The position numbers and the translations under genes were made by a program. A stretch of DNA of 56,081 bases from Gammaproteobacteria bacterium (lineage in GTDB: Bacteria; Pseudomonadota; Gammaproteobacteria; Beggiatoales; Beggiatoaceae). Below the pieces are notes generated by a model. The model was not told the origin of the DNA. It searched no databases and was given only the letters and a program-made list of their open reading frames with translations. The DNA lies in assembly GCA_003645255.1 (NCBI GenBank), contig QNES01000007.1:1-56081 (forward strand). Reading direction: 5' to 3'. Positions 8,934-19,170 of the stretch are shown here, piece after piece (positions within the stretch are counted from its first letter, which is position 1; every line of letters begins with the position of its first letter).

Positions 8934-10967
8934 TCACGGTTGAGTTTGAATAGAGGTTATTTCAGCACTCTCTAGCAAAGGTAATGTTGAACTGGAAGTA
9001 TCTGCTCCACCTTTTAATGGACGCATAGCATAGCCAAATCCCATAACATTTCCAGCGATTTCACAACCAACAGCAGCGATAACGCGCATTTGTAAGAAAA
9101 CGGCACCCGTACTAATTAGAGCAGCTACACTGCCCAACATAGCTAGGATTCTTGTCGTATCGACTGATAAATTTTCAGCCACTTCAAATAAAGTGGGCAA
9201 ATGAGATATGTTGCCATCCATTAATACAATTTGTGCGAAATCTTTTTTAACCGCACTTGCATCAGAAAAAGAAATTGACACATTTGCTTGCTTTATTGCA
9301 ATGCTATCATTAACACCATCACCAACAAAACAAACAGTCTTCCCTTGTTTTTGCAGATTTTCTACTATAGTCGCTTTATCCTGCGGGAGGACATCATGAA
9401 AATAACTATCTATTTCCAATTCTCGCGCTAACTTTTGAGTCGATTGTTTATGATCACCGGAAACGATACCAATATGTTTAATTTTGTGTTGCCGCAGATT
9501 ATCTAGCATCACTTTTATTTCTGGTCTCAATTGCGGTTTTATTTCAATAGCACCTTTGATATGTTTATTGACAGCGACAGCCACTAAAAAATGTCCTTGT
9601 CTATGCCAATCGGCTTGGGTTTGTTTAATAATCTCAGGGAGACTAATACCTTCCATATCCATAAATCGCAGACTACCGACTTGGATAATGTCGTTTTCCT
9701 TATGAACCGTAATACCGTAACCCATTTGATAATGGACGTTTTCTACTGGAATAGTTGTTAAGTCATTATCTTCTGCATGTTTAAGGATGGCGCGGGCAAT
9801 TGGATGGGTGAGTTTATGTTCTGCTGCTGCTGCATAGTTTAAAACCTGTGTTTCACTTAGCTCATCACAAATGATCATTTCTCCTACTATAGGCTGTTCT
9901 ATAACTAAAGCACTAGTCTTATCAAATAAAACCGTATCGACTTTACGCAATTCTTCAAGTGCTCGTCCATCTTTTACTAAAACCCCTTGCTTTGAGAGAA
10001 AAATTAAATAATTAAAGGTTTGCAAAGAAGCAAAGGTTTTCATAGCATTGCCGGGACTGCTATACAATAGGGCAGTTGCTGGTAAAACGCCAATAAATGG
10101 CAACAATACAACAGAAGCACCTATTAATGGTACGGCTAGGTTGTCAGCCCATTTTTCGCTACGTGACTGGAGAGAGGTTTTATACTCCGCCGTATCCTTT
10201 AAAATATCACATACTTGAGCCGCTGTTGTATCAATGCTGGTGTGTTCAATTTTTACTAAAATTCTACCATTGACAACCAATGTTGCAGCAAGCACATGAT
10301 CACCAACGGTTTTCTCTGCTAATACAAACTCACCCGTGAGTGCGTGTTGATCAATCATTGCGGAACCGCCAACAATTTTACCATCAACCGGGACGATATT
10401 GCCAGTATTGACAACAATAATATCATTCACCTGAACGATTTCTATGGCGGTTTCGACTTCGCTACCATCCTGAGTCAATAACCAAACTTTGTTAGGCTGT
10501 TGTTGGCAAACATCGTTAATTATTGCATTGGAGCGGTTTTGCGTTTTTATAACCATTTTATCGCCAAGGTGATATAATCCGGTAACTAATGCCGCTGTAA
10601 AAATTTGCCCGGTTCCTATACAAACCACACTGACAATGGAATTGAGCAAATCATTTTTAACCTTTTTTTCAACCAATAGGGATTTTTCTGCTTCCCTTAT
10701 AATAGGAACGGCACTGTAACTAATTAAACCTAAAGCAATTAATTTAATGGGATAAAAAATATAGCCGATCAGTATTGTTGCAATTCCGACTATATTTACC
10801 TTCAAATAATGATCAACCTGTTTTTCATCTTGACTCACTTCAACAGGGTTGATTAAAGCATTTTTCTTGACATCTTTAACCGGCTCAGTTTTTTTAGCGC
10901 GTTTTTTTTCAATAACTCTTTTTACGATATAAACGGCAGCTAACGTTTCAAAACCTAATAGTATCAT
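8934..10967 (-). CDS. P-type ATPase of the metal-pump type, degenerate phosphorylation loop (paralog 1)
   Basis: A 677-residue membrane protein with the layout of its three paralogs in this window: charged N-terminus without a metal-binding domain, an early hydrophobic pair, actuator domain with LTGE near residue 210, then phosphorylation and nucleotide domains, THPIA and GDGVND. The phosphorylated Asp is D349, but the almost invariant DKTGTLT reads DKTSALV, and TGES reads TGEF. The membrane motif before the P-domain reads YSSPGN where classical P1B pumps have CPC. It may be impaired or a regulatory pseudo-pump. It follows paralog 2 with a hairpin in the 88-bp gap and is probably the second gene of that transcript. 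Substrate unknown. Confidence 0.85.
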   Translation of the reverse strand: MILLGFETLAAVYIVKRVIEKKRAKKTEPVKDVKKNALINPVEVSQDEKQVDHYLKVNIVGIATILIGYIFYPIKLIALGLISYSAVPIIREAEKSLLVEKKVKNDLLNSIVSVVCIGTGQIFTAALVTGLYHLGDKMVIKTQNRSNAIINDVCQQQPNKVWLLTQDGSEVETAIEIVQVNDIIVVNTGNIVPVDGKIVGGSAMIDQHALTGEFVLAEKTVGDHVLAATLVVNGRILVKIEHTSIDTTAAQVCDILKDTAEYKTSLQSRSEKWADNLAVPLIGASVVLLPFIGVLPATALLYSSPGNAMKTFASLQTFNYLIFLSKQGVLVKDGRALEELRKVDTVLFDKTSALVIEQPIVGEMIICDELSETQVLNYAAAAEHKLTHPIARAILKHAEDNDLTTIPVENVHYQMGYGITVHKENDIIQVGSLRFMDMEGISLPEIIKQTQADWHRQGHFLVAVAVNKHIKGAIEIKPQLRPEIKVMLDNLRQHKIKHIGIVSGDHKQSTQKLARELEIDSYFHDVLPQDKATIVENLQKQGKTVCFVGDGVNDSIAIKQANVSISFSDASAVKKDFAQIVLMDGNISHLPTLFEVAENLSVDTTRILAMLGSVAALISTGAVFLQMRVIAAVGCEIAGNVMGFGYAMRPLKGGADTSSSTLPLLESAEITSIQTQP

Positions 10968-10995
10968 AATTTTAACTTAATATTCAGTTCTTCTT

Positions 10996-11028
10996 AGAAA
11001 TACTCTTTTTTGAAAAAATAGTATTTCT
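10996..11028. repeat. AGAAATACT-type hairpin (33 bp)
   Basis: AGAAATACTCTTTTTT and AAAAAATAGTATTTCT form a long AT-rich stem. It lies between the two tandem P-ATPase genes. Confidence 0.75.
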
Positions 11029-11055
11029 TTCCATTAAAGTAGTTAGCATTAAAAA

Positions 11056-13089
11056 TTAAAAGAGCATATCCTTTAACGATTTTTTCTTTTGTTCAAGTTG
11101 TTTTAAAGGATGCATAGCATGAGCTGTTCCAAAACTAAAAGCTATTGTAAAAAACAATATTGATTTGCTAATTCCTAACCCTAAGAAAGCATTGCCCGCA
11201 ATATTAATTGTTCCATATCCAGCCCAAAACAATAAATTGTGGCGCAAATTAACATTCAATTCACCTGAAATAGCAAAAATATCTTCAAGATGAGATAAGC
11301 TACCATCCATTAACACTACCTGAGCCATATCAGTCGCAATGGATGATGCGCCCCGTAAAGAAATGGAAACATCTGCCTTCTTCATCGCAATCACATCATT
11401 TATACCATCTCCAACAAAACAGACCTTACGCCCTTCTTTCTGAAGCTGTTCAACAAGGTTCGCTTTATCTTGCGGAAGGACTTGAGAGTAATAGCTGTCC
11501 AAACCAAGTTCTTGTGCCAACTTTTTGGTAGGCTGTTCATAATCACCGGATACAACTGCAATATGTTGAATACCACGTTGGCGTAAACGCTTGATAACTT
11601 GTTTCACTTCAGGACGTATTTGTGGACGTATTTCAATTGCGCCTTGGACTTGATGATTGACCGCAACCATAATCAAGGAATAACCTTCCGCCTGTGAACG
11701 CGCCATAGCGACTTCTATTGCAGTTGGTAAAGTCATTCCTTCTGAGATGATAAAACGAGCACTACCAATCTTGATGACTTGATGATTAAGGGTCACAGTC
11801 AGACCGTAACCTATTTTATAGTTAGCATCCTCTATTTCAGGTAGACGCAACTGTCGTTCCGCAGCCTTTTGCAAAATGGCGTGAGCAATAGGATGTGTGA
11901 GCCTATGTTCGGCAGCGGCGGCATAAGTTAATACCGCATCTTCTCCTAATTCGCCACAAAGAATAATTTGCCCAATTTCTGGCTGACCATGGGTTAATGT
12001 TCCCGTTTTATCAAAGAGCACGGTATCTATTTGTGTCAATCTTTCAAGAGCCCGTCCATCTTTGACTAAAATCCCCTTGCTTGCAATCAAACTGAGATGG
12101 TTAAACGTATGCAGTGAACCTTGCGCTTTAATTGTATTAGTAGGGGCACTGAAGAGAATAGCCGTTGCTGATGACATACCGATAAACGGTGCTGATAATA
12201 CACTTGCTGCAAATAAAGGAGTTGCCACTTTATCTGCCAGTTCTTCTCCTCTCAATTGCAAACTCGTTTTAAAGTCTGCCGTATGATTCAATATTTCCCC
12301 AAGTTTAGCGACAGTGGTTTCAACCCCGGTTTTTTCAACTTTAATATGTAATTTGCCACTGACTATAATTGTAGCGGCGAATACTTGTTCACCAATACCT
12401 TTTTCTGCCGGTATAGCTTCTCCAGTTAAAGCATGTTGATCAATTGTTGCCATACCGTTAACGATAATGCCATCAATTGGAACTATCTCACCCGTTTTCA
12501 CAACAACAACATCATTGATATTAAGAGCTTCCAATGGGACTTCGATTTCTATATGCTCCTGTAATATCCATACTTTATTGGGTTGCTGAACAAAAACATC
12601 TGTGAGCATTTTAGTGGACATATCTTTGCTTTTATACACCATTTTATGAGCTAGGTGATAAATCAAAGCTTGAACAGCGCATGTTGGATAATAAACCATA
12701 GCAAAAGTCAAAATATTGACGGTAGCCGTTAGAAAGTCATTATTAATGCGTTTATTCAATAACGCATTTTCGGCTCGCTTGAAAATGGGAAAACATACAT
12801 AAAAAAGTGTCGTGACACTTAAAATAGTTAAAAGAGGAAATAAAATAAAATAATTGGTCACCGTTAAACCTAAGGCTACAACACTCACTTTATAATAGTG
12901 CTTACATTCTTTTTCAATATTGTTGTTGCTCGTATTTTCAAGATCAGATTGGATTAGTTGATTATTGTCGTTATCTTTAACGACATCTTTCACTGGCGAA
13001 TGTGGCGTTTTTTTAATTGAGGATTTGTAACGTTCAAATAGCCTAAATCCAACATAAGCACCAAGTATTATTCCAATATTAGCTAACAT
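11056..13089 (-). CDS. P-type ATPase of the metal-pump type (paralog 2)
   Basis: I place the start at ATG 13089 (MLANIGIILGAYVG), preceded by CAGGAAC at good spacing, rather than at an earlier in-frame Met. This gives 677 residues, equal to paralog 1. Catalytic motifs are intact: LTGEAIPAEK, DKTGTLTHGQP with D360 phosphorylated, THPIAHAIL, and GDGINDVIAMKKADVSIS. The metal-site region reads FSAPTN rather than CPC, and there is no N-terminal heavy-metal domain. The Thr-His-Pro motif is typical of P1B pumps. Probably expressed together with paralog 1 downstream. Transport of a transition metal is inferred from the family; the ion cannot be read from the sequence. Confidence 0.88.
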   Translation of the reverse strand: MLANIGIILGAYVGFRLFERYKSSIKKTPHSPVKDVVKDNDNNQLIQSDLENTSNNNIEKECKHYYKVSVVALGLTVTNYFILFPLLTILSVTTLFYVCFPIFKRAENALLNKRINNDFLTATVNILTFAMVYYPTCAVQALIYHLAHKMVYKSKDMSTKMLTDVFVQQPNKVWILQEHIEIEVPLEALNINDVVVVKTGEIVPIDGIIVNGMATIDQHALTGEAIPAEKGIGEQVFAATIIVSGKLHIKVEKTGVETTVAKLGEILNHTADFKTSLQLRGEELADKVATPLFAASVLSAPFIGMSSATAILFSAPTNTIKAQGSLHTFNHLSLIASKGILVKDGRALERLTQIDTVLFDKTGTLTHGQPEIGQIILCGELGEDAVLTYAAAAEHRLTHPIAHAILQKAAERQLRLPEIEDANYKIGYGLTVTLNHQVIKIGSARFIISEGMTLPTAIEVAMARSQAEGYSLIMVAVNHQVQGAIEIRPQIRPEVKQVIKRLRQRGIQHIAVVSGDYEQPTKKLAQELGLDSYYSQVLPQDKANLVEQLQKEGRKVCFVGDGINDVIAMKKADVSISLRGASSIATDMAQVVLMDGSLSHLEDIFAISGELNVNLRHNLLFWAGYGTINIAGNAFLGLGISKSILFFTIAFSFGTAHAMHPLKQLEQKKKSLKDMLF

Positions 13090-13191
13090 GTATAAGTTCC
13101 TGTTATTGTTATGGAGTTCAAGTTTTTGCCTGGTAAAAATACAAACTTTTGTACGCCTACTAAAAGTGTTCAAAAAAATAATTTCTGGCTC

Positions 13192-13225
13192 AAACCTGCC
13201 AGGTTTTAGAAACCTGGCAGGTTTT
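13192..13225. repeat. AACCTGCCAGG palindrome (34 bp)
   Basis: AAACCTGCCAGGTTTT and its inverted partner AAACCTGGCAGGTTTT, in the gap between the patatin gene and P-ATPase paralog 2. Confidence 0.75.
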
Positions 13226-13289
13226 GTGAAGTGATTTATGTGAAAAACGATAGATGCGAAAATGCATCCTCGCCCTTTTGCCTAAATAT

Positions 13290-14264
13290 CTATGACACTA
13301 ATTGATGACAAATTTTATCTATGTTATTGTTTTCCTTAACAATTAAATCTTGCGCTGACTTTTCCAAAACCATAATATTTTCTTCAGTGGTATTATCAAA
13401 TCCGATATTTTCTTCCGGTAGCTTAACTTGAAAGCGATAATAATGGCTACCCGGTTTGGCTGAAAAAATTTCATTTAATTGGTAATCCACCATATCGTTG
13501 CTGCCCTTTATCATCAGCCTGAACAAAGGACGAAGCCATAGTGCTAATCCCCAATTAACGGCACCTTGATAGGAAACCTTTTCACTCCCTGTACCCAAGG
13601 AAACCATCAAAATATCTGAACGTTTAAGTGTCGTCGCTTCGGTAAAAGCACACATCGCTGGATTATTAGCAACAACGCCACCATCTATTAAAAAATGATA
13701 AGTTTTATGATCAGCCATGTTTAAAAGTTTAAAAGGCTCAAAATAGCCGGGTGCCGCAGTTGTCGCACGAATAATATATTTCATCATAAAATTTTTTCTC
13801 ACCCATTGTTTCGCTAATCTGCTTTTGAAGAAAAAGGGCTTATTTGTGTTTAAATCATAACTTACTAGCAATATGTCTGTTATAGCGGATTTTAATTCAG
13901 TATCCCCACAATATTCTTTCAACACTTTTTTAAGGCCCTGATGAGAGTATCTTTCATCAAGTAGTCCCAAGCCCGTCATAATTGAGTGCAAGGTTTCCTG
14001 TAAAAATATCATTTGCCCTCGGTTTTTAAATAGTTTGACAAAATCTTTAGCTGAATAGGCGGCTTTTCTAGTTTCCTTATCAGGAATGTTAAGACCCGCT
14101 GCGATAATACCCCCAGTTGAAGTTCCAGCCACTAAGTCGAACAATTCACTAATAGGCTTACCAGTGCGCTTTTCAAATTCTACTAATATCAATGCAGGAA
14201 TAAGCCCCCGAATACCACCCCCATCAATGGATAGAATTTTATAGGGTTTATTTTCTTTTGACAT
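13290..14264 (-). CDS. patatin-like phospholipase
   Basis: A 324-residue acyl hydrolase starting MSKENKPYKILSIDGGGIRG. I prefer ATG 14264 because the Met at 14297 lies inside a hairpin repeat and adds residues outside the family. The oxyanion motif GGGIRG, the nucleophile elbow GTSTGG (S49) and the DGG motif (D194) give the complete Ser-Asp dyad. Patatins release fatty acids from membrane lipids. Similar single-domain proteins act as CBASS effectors (CapV), but no cyclase is adjacent, so a defence role is not supported. It lies downstream of glgB on the same strand, separated by 260 bp that hold two palindromes. Confidence 0.92.
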   Translation of the reverse strand: MSKENKPYKILSIDGGGIRGLIPALILVEFEKRTGKPISELFDLVAGTSTGGIIAAGLNIPDKETRKAAYSAKDFVKLFKNRGQMIFLQETLHSIMTGLGLLDERYSHQGLKKVLKEYCGDTELKSAITDILLVSYDLNTNKPFFFKSRLAKQWVRKNFMMKYIIRATTAAPGYFEPFKLLNMADHKTYHFLIDGGVVANNPAMCAFTEATTLKRSDILMVSLGTGSEKVSYQGAVNWGLALWLRPLFRLMIKGSNDMVDYQLNEIFSAKPGSHYYRFQVKLPEENIGFDNTTEENIMVLEKSAQDLIVKENNNIDKICHQLVS

Positions 14265-14295
14265 GATTTTTGTATTTTTGTTTATAATGGTGTAC

Positions 14296-14328
14296 AAAAA
14301 ATGCTATTTTTTTAAAAATAGTATTTCT
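14296..14328. repeat. AGAAAT-type hairpin, variant stem
   Basis: AAAAAATGCTATTTTT and AAAAATAGTATTTCT form an imperfect stem about 32 bp upstream of the patatin start codon. Confidence 0.65.
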
Positions 14329-14404
14329 GATGGCATTTTCTAAAAAATTGGAGGAACAAAAAACATGAAACACACTATAGTTTTTTATGAAAATAAAAGT
14401 TATC

Positions 14405-14437
14405 AGACCTGCCAGGTTTTCAAAACATGGCAGGTCT
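14405..14437. repeat. AGACCTG palindrome (33 bp)
   Basis: AGACCTGCCAGGTTTT and AACATGGCAGGTCT arms. Nearly identical to the copy at 7644-7676, including the ATGG deviation in the right arm. It lies between the glgB stop and the patatin start. Confidence 0.78.
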
Positions 14438-14527
14438 TAAAGCCAAAATATTTATCTGAACATCTATATACCCATGTTCAGCCACCTCCCATTTTTTGAA
14501 AAAAATAGTTTTCCATTAAATGCTGAG

Positions 14528-16819
14528 TCACGCGATGGCTAGATTATCATCAGCAGATTTCTGACTAGCTACTTCCTTAGTTTTAGCGACTTTTTTACTA
14601 GCCACTTTCTTTGTTAGTTTTTGTTGTTCTATTTTTTCAGGTTCCGCATTTTCAGCCACCAATTTAAGAATAATACCGGCTAAAGGTGGCAAGGTAATCG
14701 CTATCGAATAGGGGCGCTCCATCCAGGGCTTATCTTCCGTTTTCAAAATAGCAGCCCCATTACCCACATTACTACCCCCATAACATTCCGCATCAGAGTT
14801 GAGGACTTCTTTATAGATACCTGGTTTAGACACACCAATCTGATAATTATGGCGAGGTATGGGAGTTAAATTAAGTGCGATGACTAATTCATCCTGCTCA
14901 CTTTTACGTAAATAAATCAGCACCGACTGTTCAGCATCGTGACAATCAATCCATTCAAACCCATGCCATTCAAATTCATGTTGGTACAACACTTCGGTTT
15001 GGTGATAGAACCTATTTAAGTCTTTGACGAGCAGTTGTAAGCCCTTATGAAAAGCATAATCAAGCACATACCAATCTAAGGTATTAGCACTATTCCACTC
15101 AATACCCTGACCAAATTCCGTCCCCATGAAGAGCAGTTTTTTACCAGGATGGGTAAACATATAAGTATAAAGTAGGCGCAAATTAGCAAAACGTTGCCAC
15201 TCATCCCCCGGCATTTTATTCAGCATGGAGCCTTTACCATGTACCACTTCATCATGTGAAAAGGGCAGCAAGAAATTTTCCGTAAAGGCATATAACATAC
15301 TGAAAGTCAGCATATCTTGGTGATGTTTCCGATGAATTGGCTCTTTAGACATATAAGTCAAACTATCATTCATCCACCCCATATTCCATTTGAGGCTAAA
15401 ACCTAAACCATCAACATCAGTAGGATGCGTGACTTTGGGCCAAGAGGTAGATTCTTCAGCCATAATCAATACACCAGGATGCTCTCCATGTGCTACTGTA
15501 TTAAGTTCTCGTAGAAAAGCCATCGCATCTAAGTTTTCACGTCCCCCATGCTCATTTGGAACCCAATCTTCACGGGAATAATCTAAATAAAGCATAGAAG
15601 CGACTGCATCCACTCGCAAACCATCCATGTGCATTTCCTCTAACCAATATAAAGCACTAGACAGTAAGAAATTTTTGACTTCATAGCGGCTGTAATTATA
15701 AATCAGCGTTTCCCAATCTAAATGTTCACCTTGACGAGGATCTTCATGTTCATAAAGGGGGGTGCCATCAAAACGAGCTAAACCGTGTGCATCTTTAGGA
15801 AAATGAGCGGGGACCCAGTCTAAAAACACTCCAATATTGTGCTGATGACAATAATCTATGAAATAGCGAAAATCGTCAGGCGTACCGTAGCGACTTGTCG
15901 GTGCATAATAACCGGTAGTTTGATAGCCCCAAGAACCATCAAAGGGATGTTCAGTAATGGGCAATAATTCAATATGGCTAAAACCCATATCGGTGACATA
16001 ATCCACCAAACGCTTGGCTAATTCGCGATAATTAAGAAATTCACCTTCTGGTCCTCGTTGCCAAGAACCAAGATGTACTTCGTAAATGGACATAGGTGCG
16101 TGCTGCCAATCCCATGTTTTGCGTTTTTCCATCCATGGCTTATCGGTCCAAGCATAAGGCTTTTTATCGGTCACAATAGCGGCGGTATTGGGACGTACTT
16201 CAAATTGTTGTCCATACGGATCGGACTTTTGAAAAATATCACCGGTTTGTCGATTGCGAATTTCAAATTTATATAAAGTGCCGGGGGCAATATTGGGAAT
16301 AAATAATTCCCAAATACCGTTACTGCCATGGGTTCGCATCGGATGAGCGCGTCCATCCCAACGGTTAAAATCCCCTACGACACTGACACGCCCCGCATTA
16401 GGTGCCCACACTGCAAACAATACACCCCCTACGCCATTGACTTCATGGACATGCGCCCCTAAAAAGCGGTAGGTATGCCAATGTTTGCCCTCACTAAATA
16501 AGTGCATGTCAAAGTCGGATAGTTGAGGCGAAAAACAGTAAGGATCATGGGTAATATGTTCACGATGATCCTTATCGCGCCAAATCAAGCGATAACGTTC
16601 TGGAATTTTAGTGGTGCCTTGCCATTCAAAAATATCTGTTCCCTGTATCCGTCGCATGGACAAATTGCCCTCTACGATGGCAACTTTTTCTGCATAAGGA
16701 ATATACACACGTACCTGAGTACGTTTATTAACGGTATGTTTGCCAAGCACCGAAAAGGGATCATGGTGACAGGCATCAACTATTTTCTGTCGATCAGCAT
16801 CAAGCTTTGGATTATTCAT
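14528..16819 (-). CDS. glgB: 1,4-alpha-glucan branching enzyme
   Basis: A 763-residue GH13 enzyme that introduces alpha-1,6 branches into glycogen. An N-terminal CBM48 pair precedes the catalytic barrel. [17 protein letters not shown] carries the nucleophile D404, MAEESTSWP the acid/base E455, and [12 protein letters not shown] the third carboxylate. These positions match E. coli D405, E458 and D526. The last ~35 residues are a Lys/Ala-rich tail ([18 protein letters not shown]) not usual in GlgB. The ATG sits directly against a TAACTGA array, so no normal ribosome binding site is visible. Other glg genes are not in the window; galU at 33649 could supply UDP-glucose but is not linked. Confidence 0.97.
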   Translation of the reverse strand: MNNPKLDADRQKIVDACHHDPFSVLGKHTVNKRTQVRVYIPYAEKVAIVEGNLSMRRIQGTDIFEWQGTTKIPERYRLIWRDKDHREHITHDPYCFSPQLSDFDMHLFSEGKHWHTYRFLGAHVHEVNGVGGVLFAVWAPNAGRVSVVGDFNRWDGRAHPMRTHGSNGIWELFIPNIAPGTLYKFEIRNRQTGDIFQKSDPYGQQFEVRPNTAAIVTDKKPYAWTDKPWMEKRKTWDWQHAPMSIYEVHLGSWQRGPEGEFLNYRELAKRLVDYVTDMGFSHIELLPITEHPFDGSWGYQTTGYYAPTSRYGTPDDFRYFIDYCHQHNIGVFLDWVPAHFPKDAHGLARFDGTPLYEHEDPRQGEHLDWETLIYNYSRYEVKNFLLSSALYWLEEMHMDGLRVDAVASMLYLDYSREDWVPNEHGGRENLDAMAFLRELNTVAHGEHPGVLIMAEESTSWPKVTHPTDVDGLGFSLKWNMGWMNDSLTYMSKEPIHRKHHQDMLTFSMLYAFTENFLLPFSHDEVVHGKGSMLNKMPGDEWQRFANLRLLYTYMFTHPGKKLLFMGTEFGQGIEWNSANTLDWYVLDYAFHKGLQLLVKDLNRFYHQTEVLYQHEFEWHGFEWIDCHDAEQSVLIYLRKSEQDELVIALNLTPIPRHNYQIGVSKPGIYKEVLNSDAECYGGSNVGNGAAILKTEDKPWMERPYSIAITLPPLAGIILKLVAENAEPEKIEQQKLTKKVASKKVAKTKEVASQKSADDNLAIA

Positions 16820-16866
16820 TATCAGTTGTCAGTTATCAGTTATCAGTTATCAGTTCCCAGTTCCCA
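16820..16866. repeat. TAACTGA heptamer array abutting glgB start
   Basis: Read on the minus strand, units of AACTGAT repeat about four times with variants (AACTGGG, AACTGAC) and end in AACTGATA directly before the glgB ATG. The array occupies the place where a ribosome binding site would be expected. A related array is at 27190-27236. Confidence 0.85.
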
Positions 16867-16920
16867 TAATGTCAAAGCAAATTATAGAAACCGAGCATAA
16901 CTGGGGGCTTGATATTTTTC

Positions 16921-17736
16921 TTAATCTGAAAATTGTGCGTCTTCCAACCATTGGATGGCACCTGTGGGACAACGAAAAGTCGCATCTGGACGGGCAGGTC
17001 CCCCTGCAGTGTAATCAACAACGGGTAGATTGTTTTCCATGTGAATTAAACCAGGCGCGGCATCCATCACACACCGCTCACAGCCATCACAAGCGGTAGC
17101 ACAAAGTACACGCGCCGCTTCACCTTCAAGGGGAATGAAACATTGTACAAATAATTTATGATTCAGCGGCACAATTTCAAATAAATCACGCGGACAATCG
17201 GCGACACAGTCACCACAGGCTGTACATTTATCAATATCCACTACCGGTATGGCATTATCATTCATCTGAATCGCGTCAAAGGTACAAGCTTTTTCACAAT
17301 CAGCTAGTCCTAAACAACCCCATGCACAACCTTTACCTCCTCCAGAAACGATGGCAGCAGCATGGCAACTTTCAAATCCCTTATATTCTGCGATTTGATG
17401 AGCTTGAGCTTTGCCGCCGGCACAATGTAGGCGGGCGACACATTTTTCCTGTTTACCAGGATCAACATCAAGCACGTCAGCAATGATTTCAATGACATCT
17501 GGACTTGCCACAGTGCAACCACTCGGTTGCTGTACACCTTGGGCGATGTTTTCCGCAAAACCGTGACATCCCGGTTGTCCACAAGCACCACAGTTAGTGC
17601 CAGGAAGTAGGTTTTCAACCTGTTCAATACGTGGATCTTCTTGTACTCGCAAAAAACGGTAAGCTACTGCGAGAATAATACCAAAAAATAAGCCCAACCC
17701 GGTCATAATCGCAGGGGCTACAAAAATGTCTTGCAT
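16921..17736 (-). CDS. rnfB: RnfB-like iron-sulfur protein
   Basis: A 271-residue protein with one N-terminal membrane helix (about residues 8-28), then the Fe-S motif NCGACGQPGCHGFAENI, and two ferredoxin-type 4Fe-4S clusters, of which CTACGDCVADCPRDLF is clearest. A further C-terminal Cys set reads CATACDGCERC. This is the layout of the longer RnfB form, the subunit of the Rnf complex that passes electrons between ferredoxin and NAD at the membrane. GGAG before the ATG supports the start. No rnfA, C, D, G or E lies beside it, so it is either a detached subunit or a stand-alone redox protein. Confidence 0.88.
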   Translation of the reverse strand: MQDIFVAPAIMTGLGLFFGIILAVAYRFLRVQEDPRIEQVENLLPGTNCGACGQPGCHGFAENIAQGVQQPSGCTVASPDVIEIIADVLDVDPGKQEKCVARLHCAGGKAQAHQIAEYKGFESCHAAAIVSGGGKGCAWGCLGLADCEKACTFDAIQMNDNAIPVVDIDKCTACGDCVADCPRDLFEIVPLNHKLFVQCFIPLEGEAARVLCATACDGCERCVMDAAPGLIHMENNLPVVDYTAGGPARPDATFRCPTGAIQWLEDAQFSD

Positions 17737-17854
17737 AAAAATACTCCGTGATATACTTATTTATCTAAAGCAAAAAATTTTATTAAAACTAAATAATAAA
17801 GTTTTTTAAATTTTTTTGGTAAAATTTGAACATTGAATAATAACTAAAAATCCG

Positions 17855-18487
17855 ATGACTACCAAACGTCTTAAAATTCCCCCTACTAAAAGTACCTTAT
17901 TGATTCTTAAGCGCAAAGTCGCTTTTTTAGAAATGGGTGCCAAACTACTTGAACGTAAAAAAGAATTACTGACACGCTTAGTCTATGAGCGTCTCAAACA
18001 ATACCGTGCCCTTCGTCAAGAAGCTAAAAAGGCTTTGGAAACCGCCTATTATTGGCTTGGTATGACTCATACACGCATGGGTAATCGTTCTTTACAGCAA
18101 GCAGCACTCGGTTTAAAGCCACCGCTTGAAGTTAAAATTTTGCCACGTAGTAGTATTGGTGTACAATATCCGGCAGTGACAGCGGCACGTCTTCCACTTC
18201 AACCTGTAGGCTTAATGGGGACCGATAGCAGTTTTGATGAAACGCGCCGCCATTTAGCCGATATGGTTGTTCTTTTTGCTCGCCTTGGAGAAGCTGAAAC
18301 TGCCCTATGGCGTTTATTGGAAGAGCAACGCAAAACACAAAAACGGGTTAATGCTCTTAAATATAATGTCATTCCCAAATATTGTACGACTATTCATTTT
18401 ATCAAATCGACTCTGGAAGAAGAAGATCGTAATACATTATTTCAAATTAAGGTATTACGAGAACAGCGTGATCAAAAGGAATTATAA
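17855..18487 (+). CDS. atpD: V/A-type ATPase subunit D
   Basis: A 210-residue, mostly helical protein. Its N-terminus ([20 protein letters not shown]) and C-terminus ([20 protein letters not shown]) are the conserved ends of subunit D, the central rotor stalk of V/A-type ATPases. The normal length is about 200-215. The remaining subunits (A, B, C, E, I, K) are not adjacent, which is unusual because these genes normally form one operon. It ends 8 bp before pyrE, and the pyrE ribosome binding site lies in its last codons, so the two are co-transcribed. It may serve a V-type enzyme encoded elsewhere in the genome. Confidence 0.9.
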   Translation: MTTKRLKIPPTKSTLLILKRKVAFLEMGAKLLERKKELLTRLVYERLKQYRALRQEAKKALETAYYWLGMTHTRMGNRSLQQAALGLKPPLEVKILPRSSIGVQYPAVTAARLPLQPVGLMGTDSSFDETRRHLADMVVLFARLGEAETALWRLLEEQRKTQKRVNALKYNVIPKYCTTIHFIKSTLEEEDRNTLFQIKVLREQRDQKEL

Positions 18488-18495
18488 AACCTATC

Positions 18496-19146
18496 ATGTA
18501 TCCTTATCAACGAGATTTTTTAGAACTTGCGATAGGACAAAATGTCTTACGTTTTGGTGATTTTACCTTAAAATCTGGCAGGCAAAGTCCCTATTTTTTT
18601 AATCTGGGTTTATTTAATACAGGCAAAACTATAGCAAAGTTAGGGCAATTTTATGCAGAGGCAATACAAAAGTCAGGTATAGACTTTGATGTATTGTTTG
18701 GTCCAGCCTATAAGGGCATTCCCATCGTAACCGCGACAGCTATTGCTTTAGCTGATTATCATCATCATCCTATTCCCTATTGCTTCAACCGCAAGGAAAT
18801 GAAAGATCATGGTGAAGGCGGGAGCATTGTTGGGGCATCTTTAACGGGTAAAGTTTTATTGGTTGACGATGTGATCAGCGCGGGAACCGCAATACGTGAA
18901 GTGATACCTATTATTCATGCCGCTGGAGCACAATTAGCTGGTGTCGTGGTGGCGCTTGATCGTCAAGAGTGGGGGCAAACGATAGGGCTTTCTGCCCTGG
19001 GTGAAATTGAACAAACCTACCATATTCCTGTGAAAAGTATTGTCAATTTAGATTATTTAATCAGTTATCTTGAACAACAACCGGATAAACAGGAAATTTT
19101 GAAGACGATTCAAGCGTATAGGCTTGTTAAAGATGGGCGTGGCTAA
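18496..19146 (+). CDS. pyrE: orotate phosphoribosyltransferase
   Basis: A 216-residue enzyme adding ribose phosphate to orotate in pyrimidine synthesis. The PRPP-binding loop [16 protein letters not shown] is intact, and the gammaproteobacterial N-terminus ([22 protein letters not shown]) and [11 protein letters not shown] are clear. AAGGA lies inside the end of the preceding ATPase D gene, showing translational proximity. Length is normal. Confidence 0.96.
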   Translation: MYPYQRDFLELAIGQNVLRFGDFTLKSGRQSPYFFNLGLFNTGKTIAKLGQFYAEAIQKSGIDFDVLFGPAYKGIPIVTATAIALADYHHHPIPYCFNRKEMKDHGEGGSIVGASLTGKVLLVDDVISAGTAIREVIPIIHAAGAQLAGVVVALDRQEWGQTIGLSALGEIEQTYHIPVKSIVNLDYLISYLEQQPDKQEILKTIQAYRLVKDGRG

Positions 19147-19170
19147 AAAAAACTATCCTACGTTCGTTGT

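Noticed and set aside
13290-14264. CBASS defence operon based on the patatin
   Set aside because: No nucleotide cyclase or accessory gene lies beside it. The neighbours are glgB and a P-ATPase.
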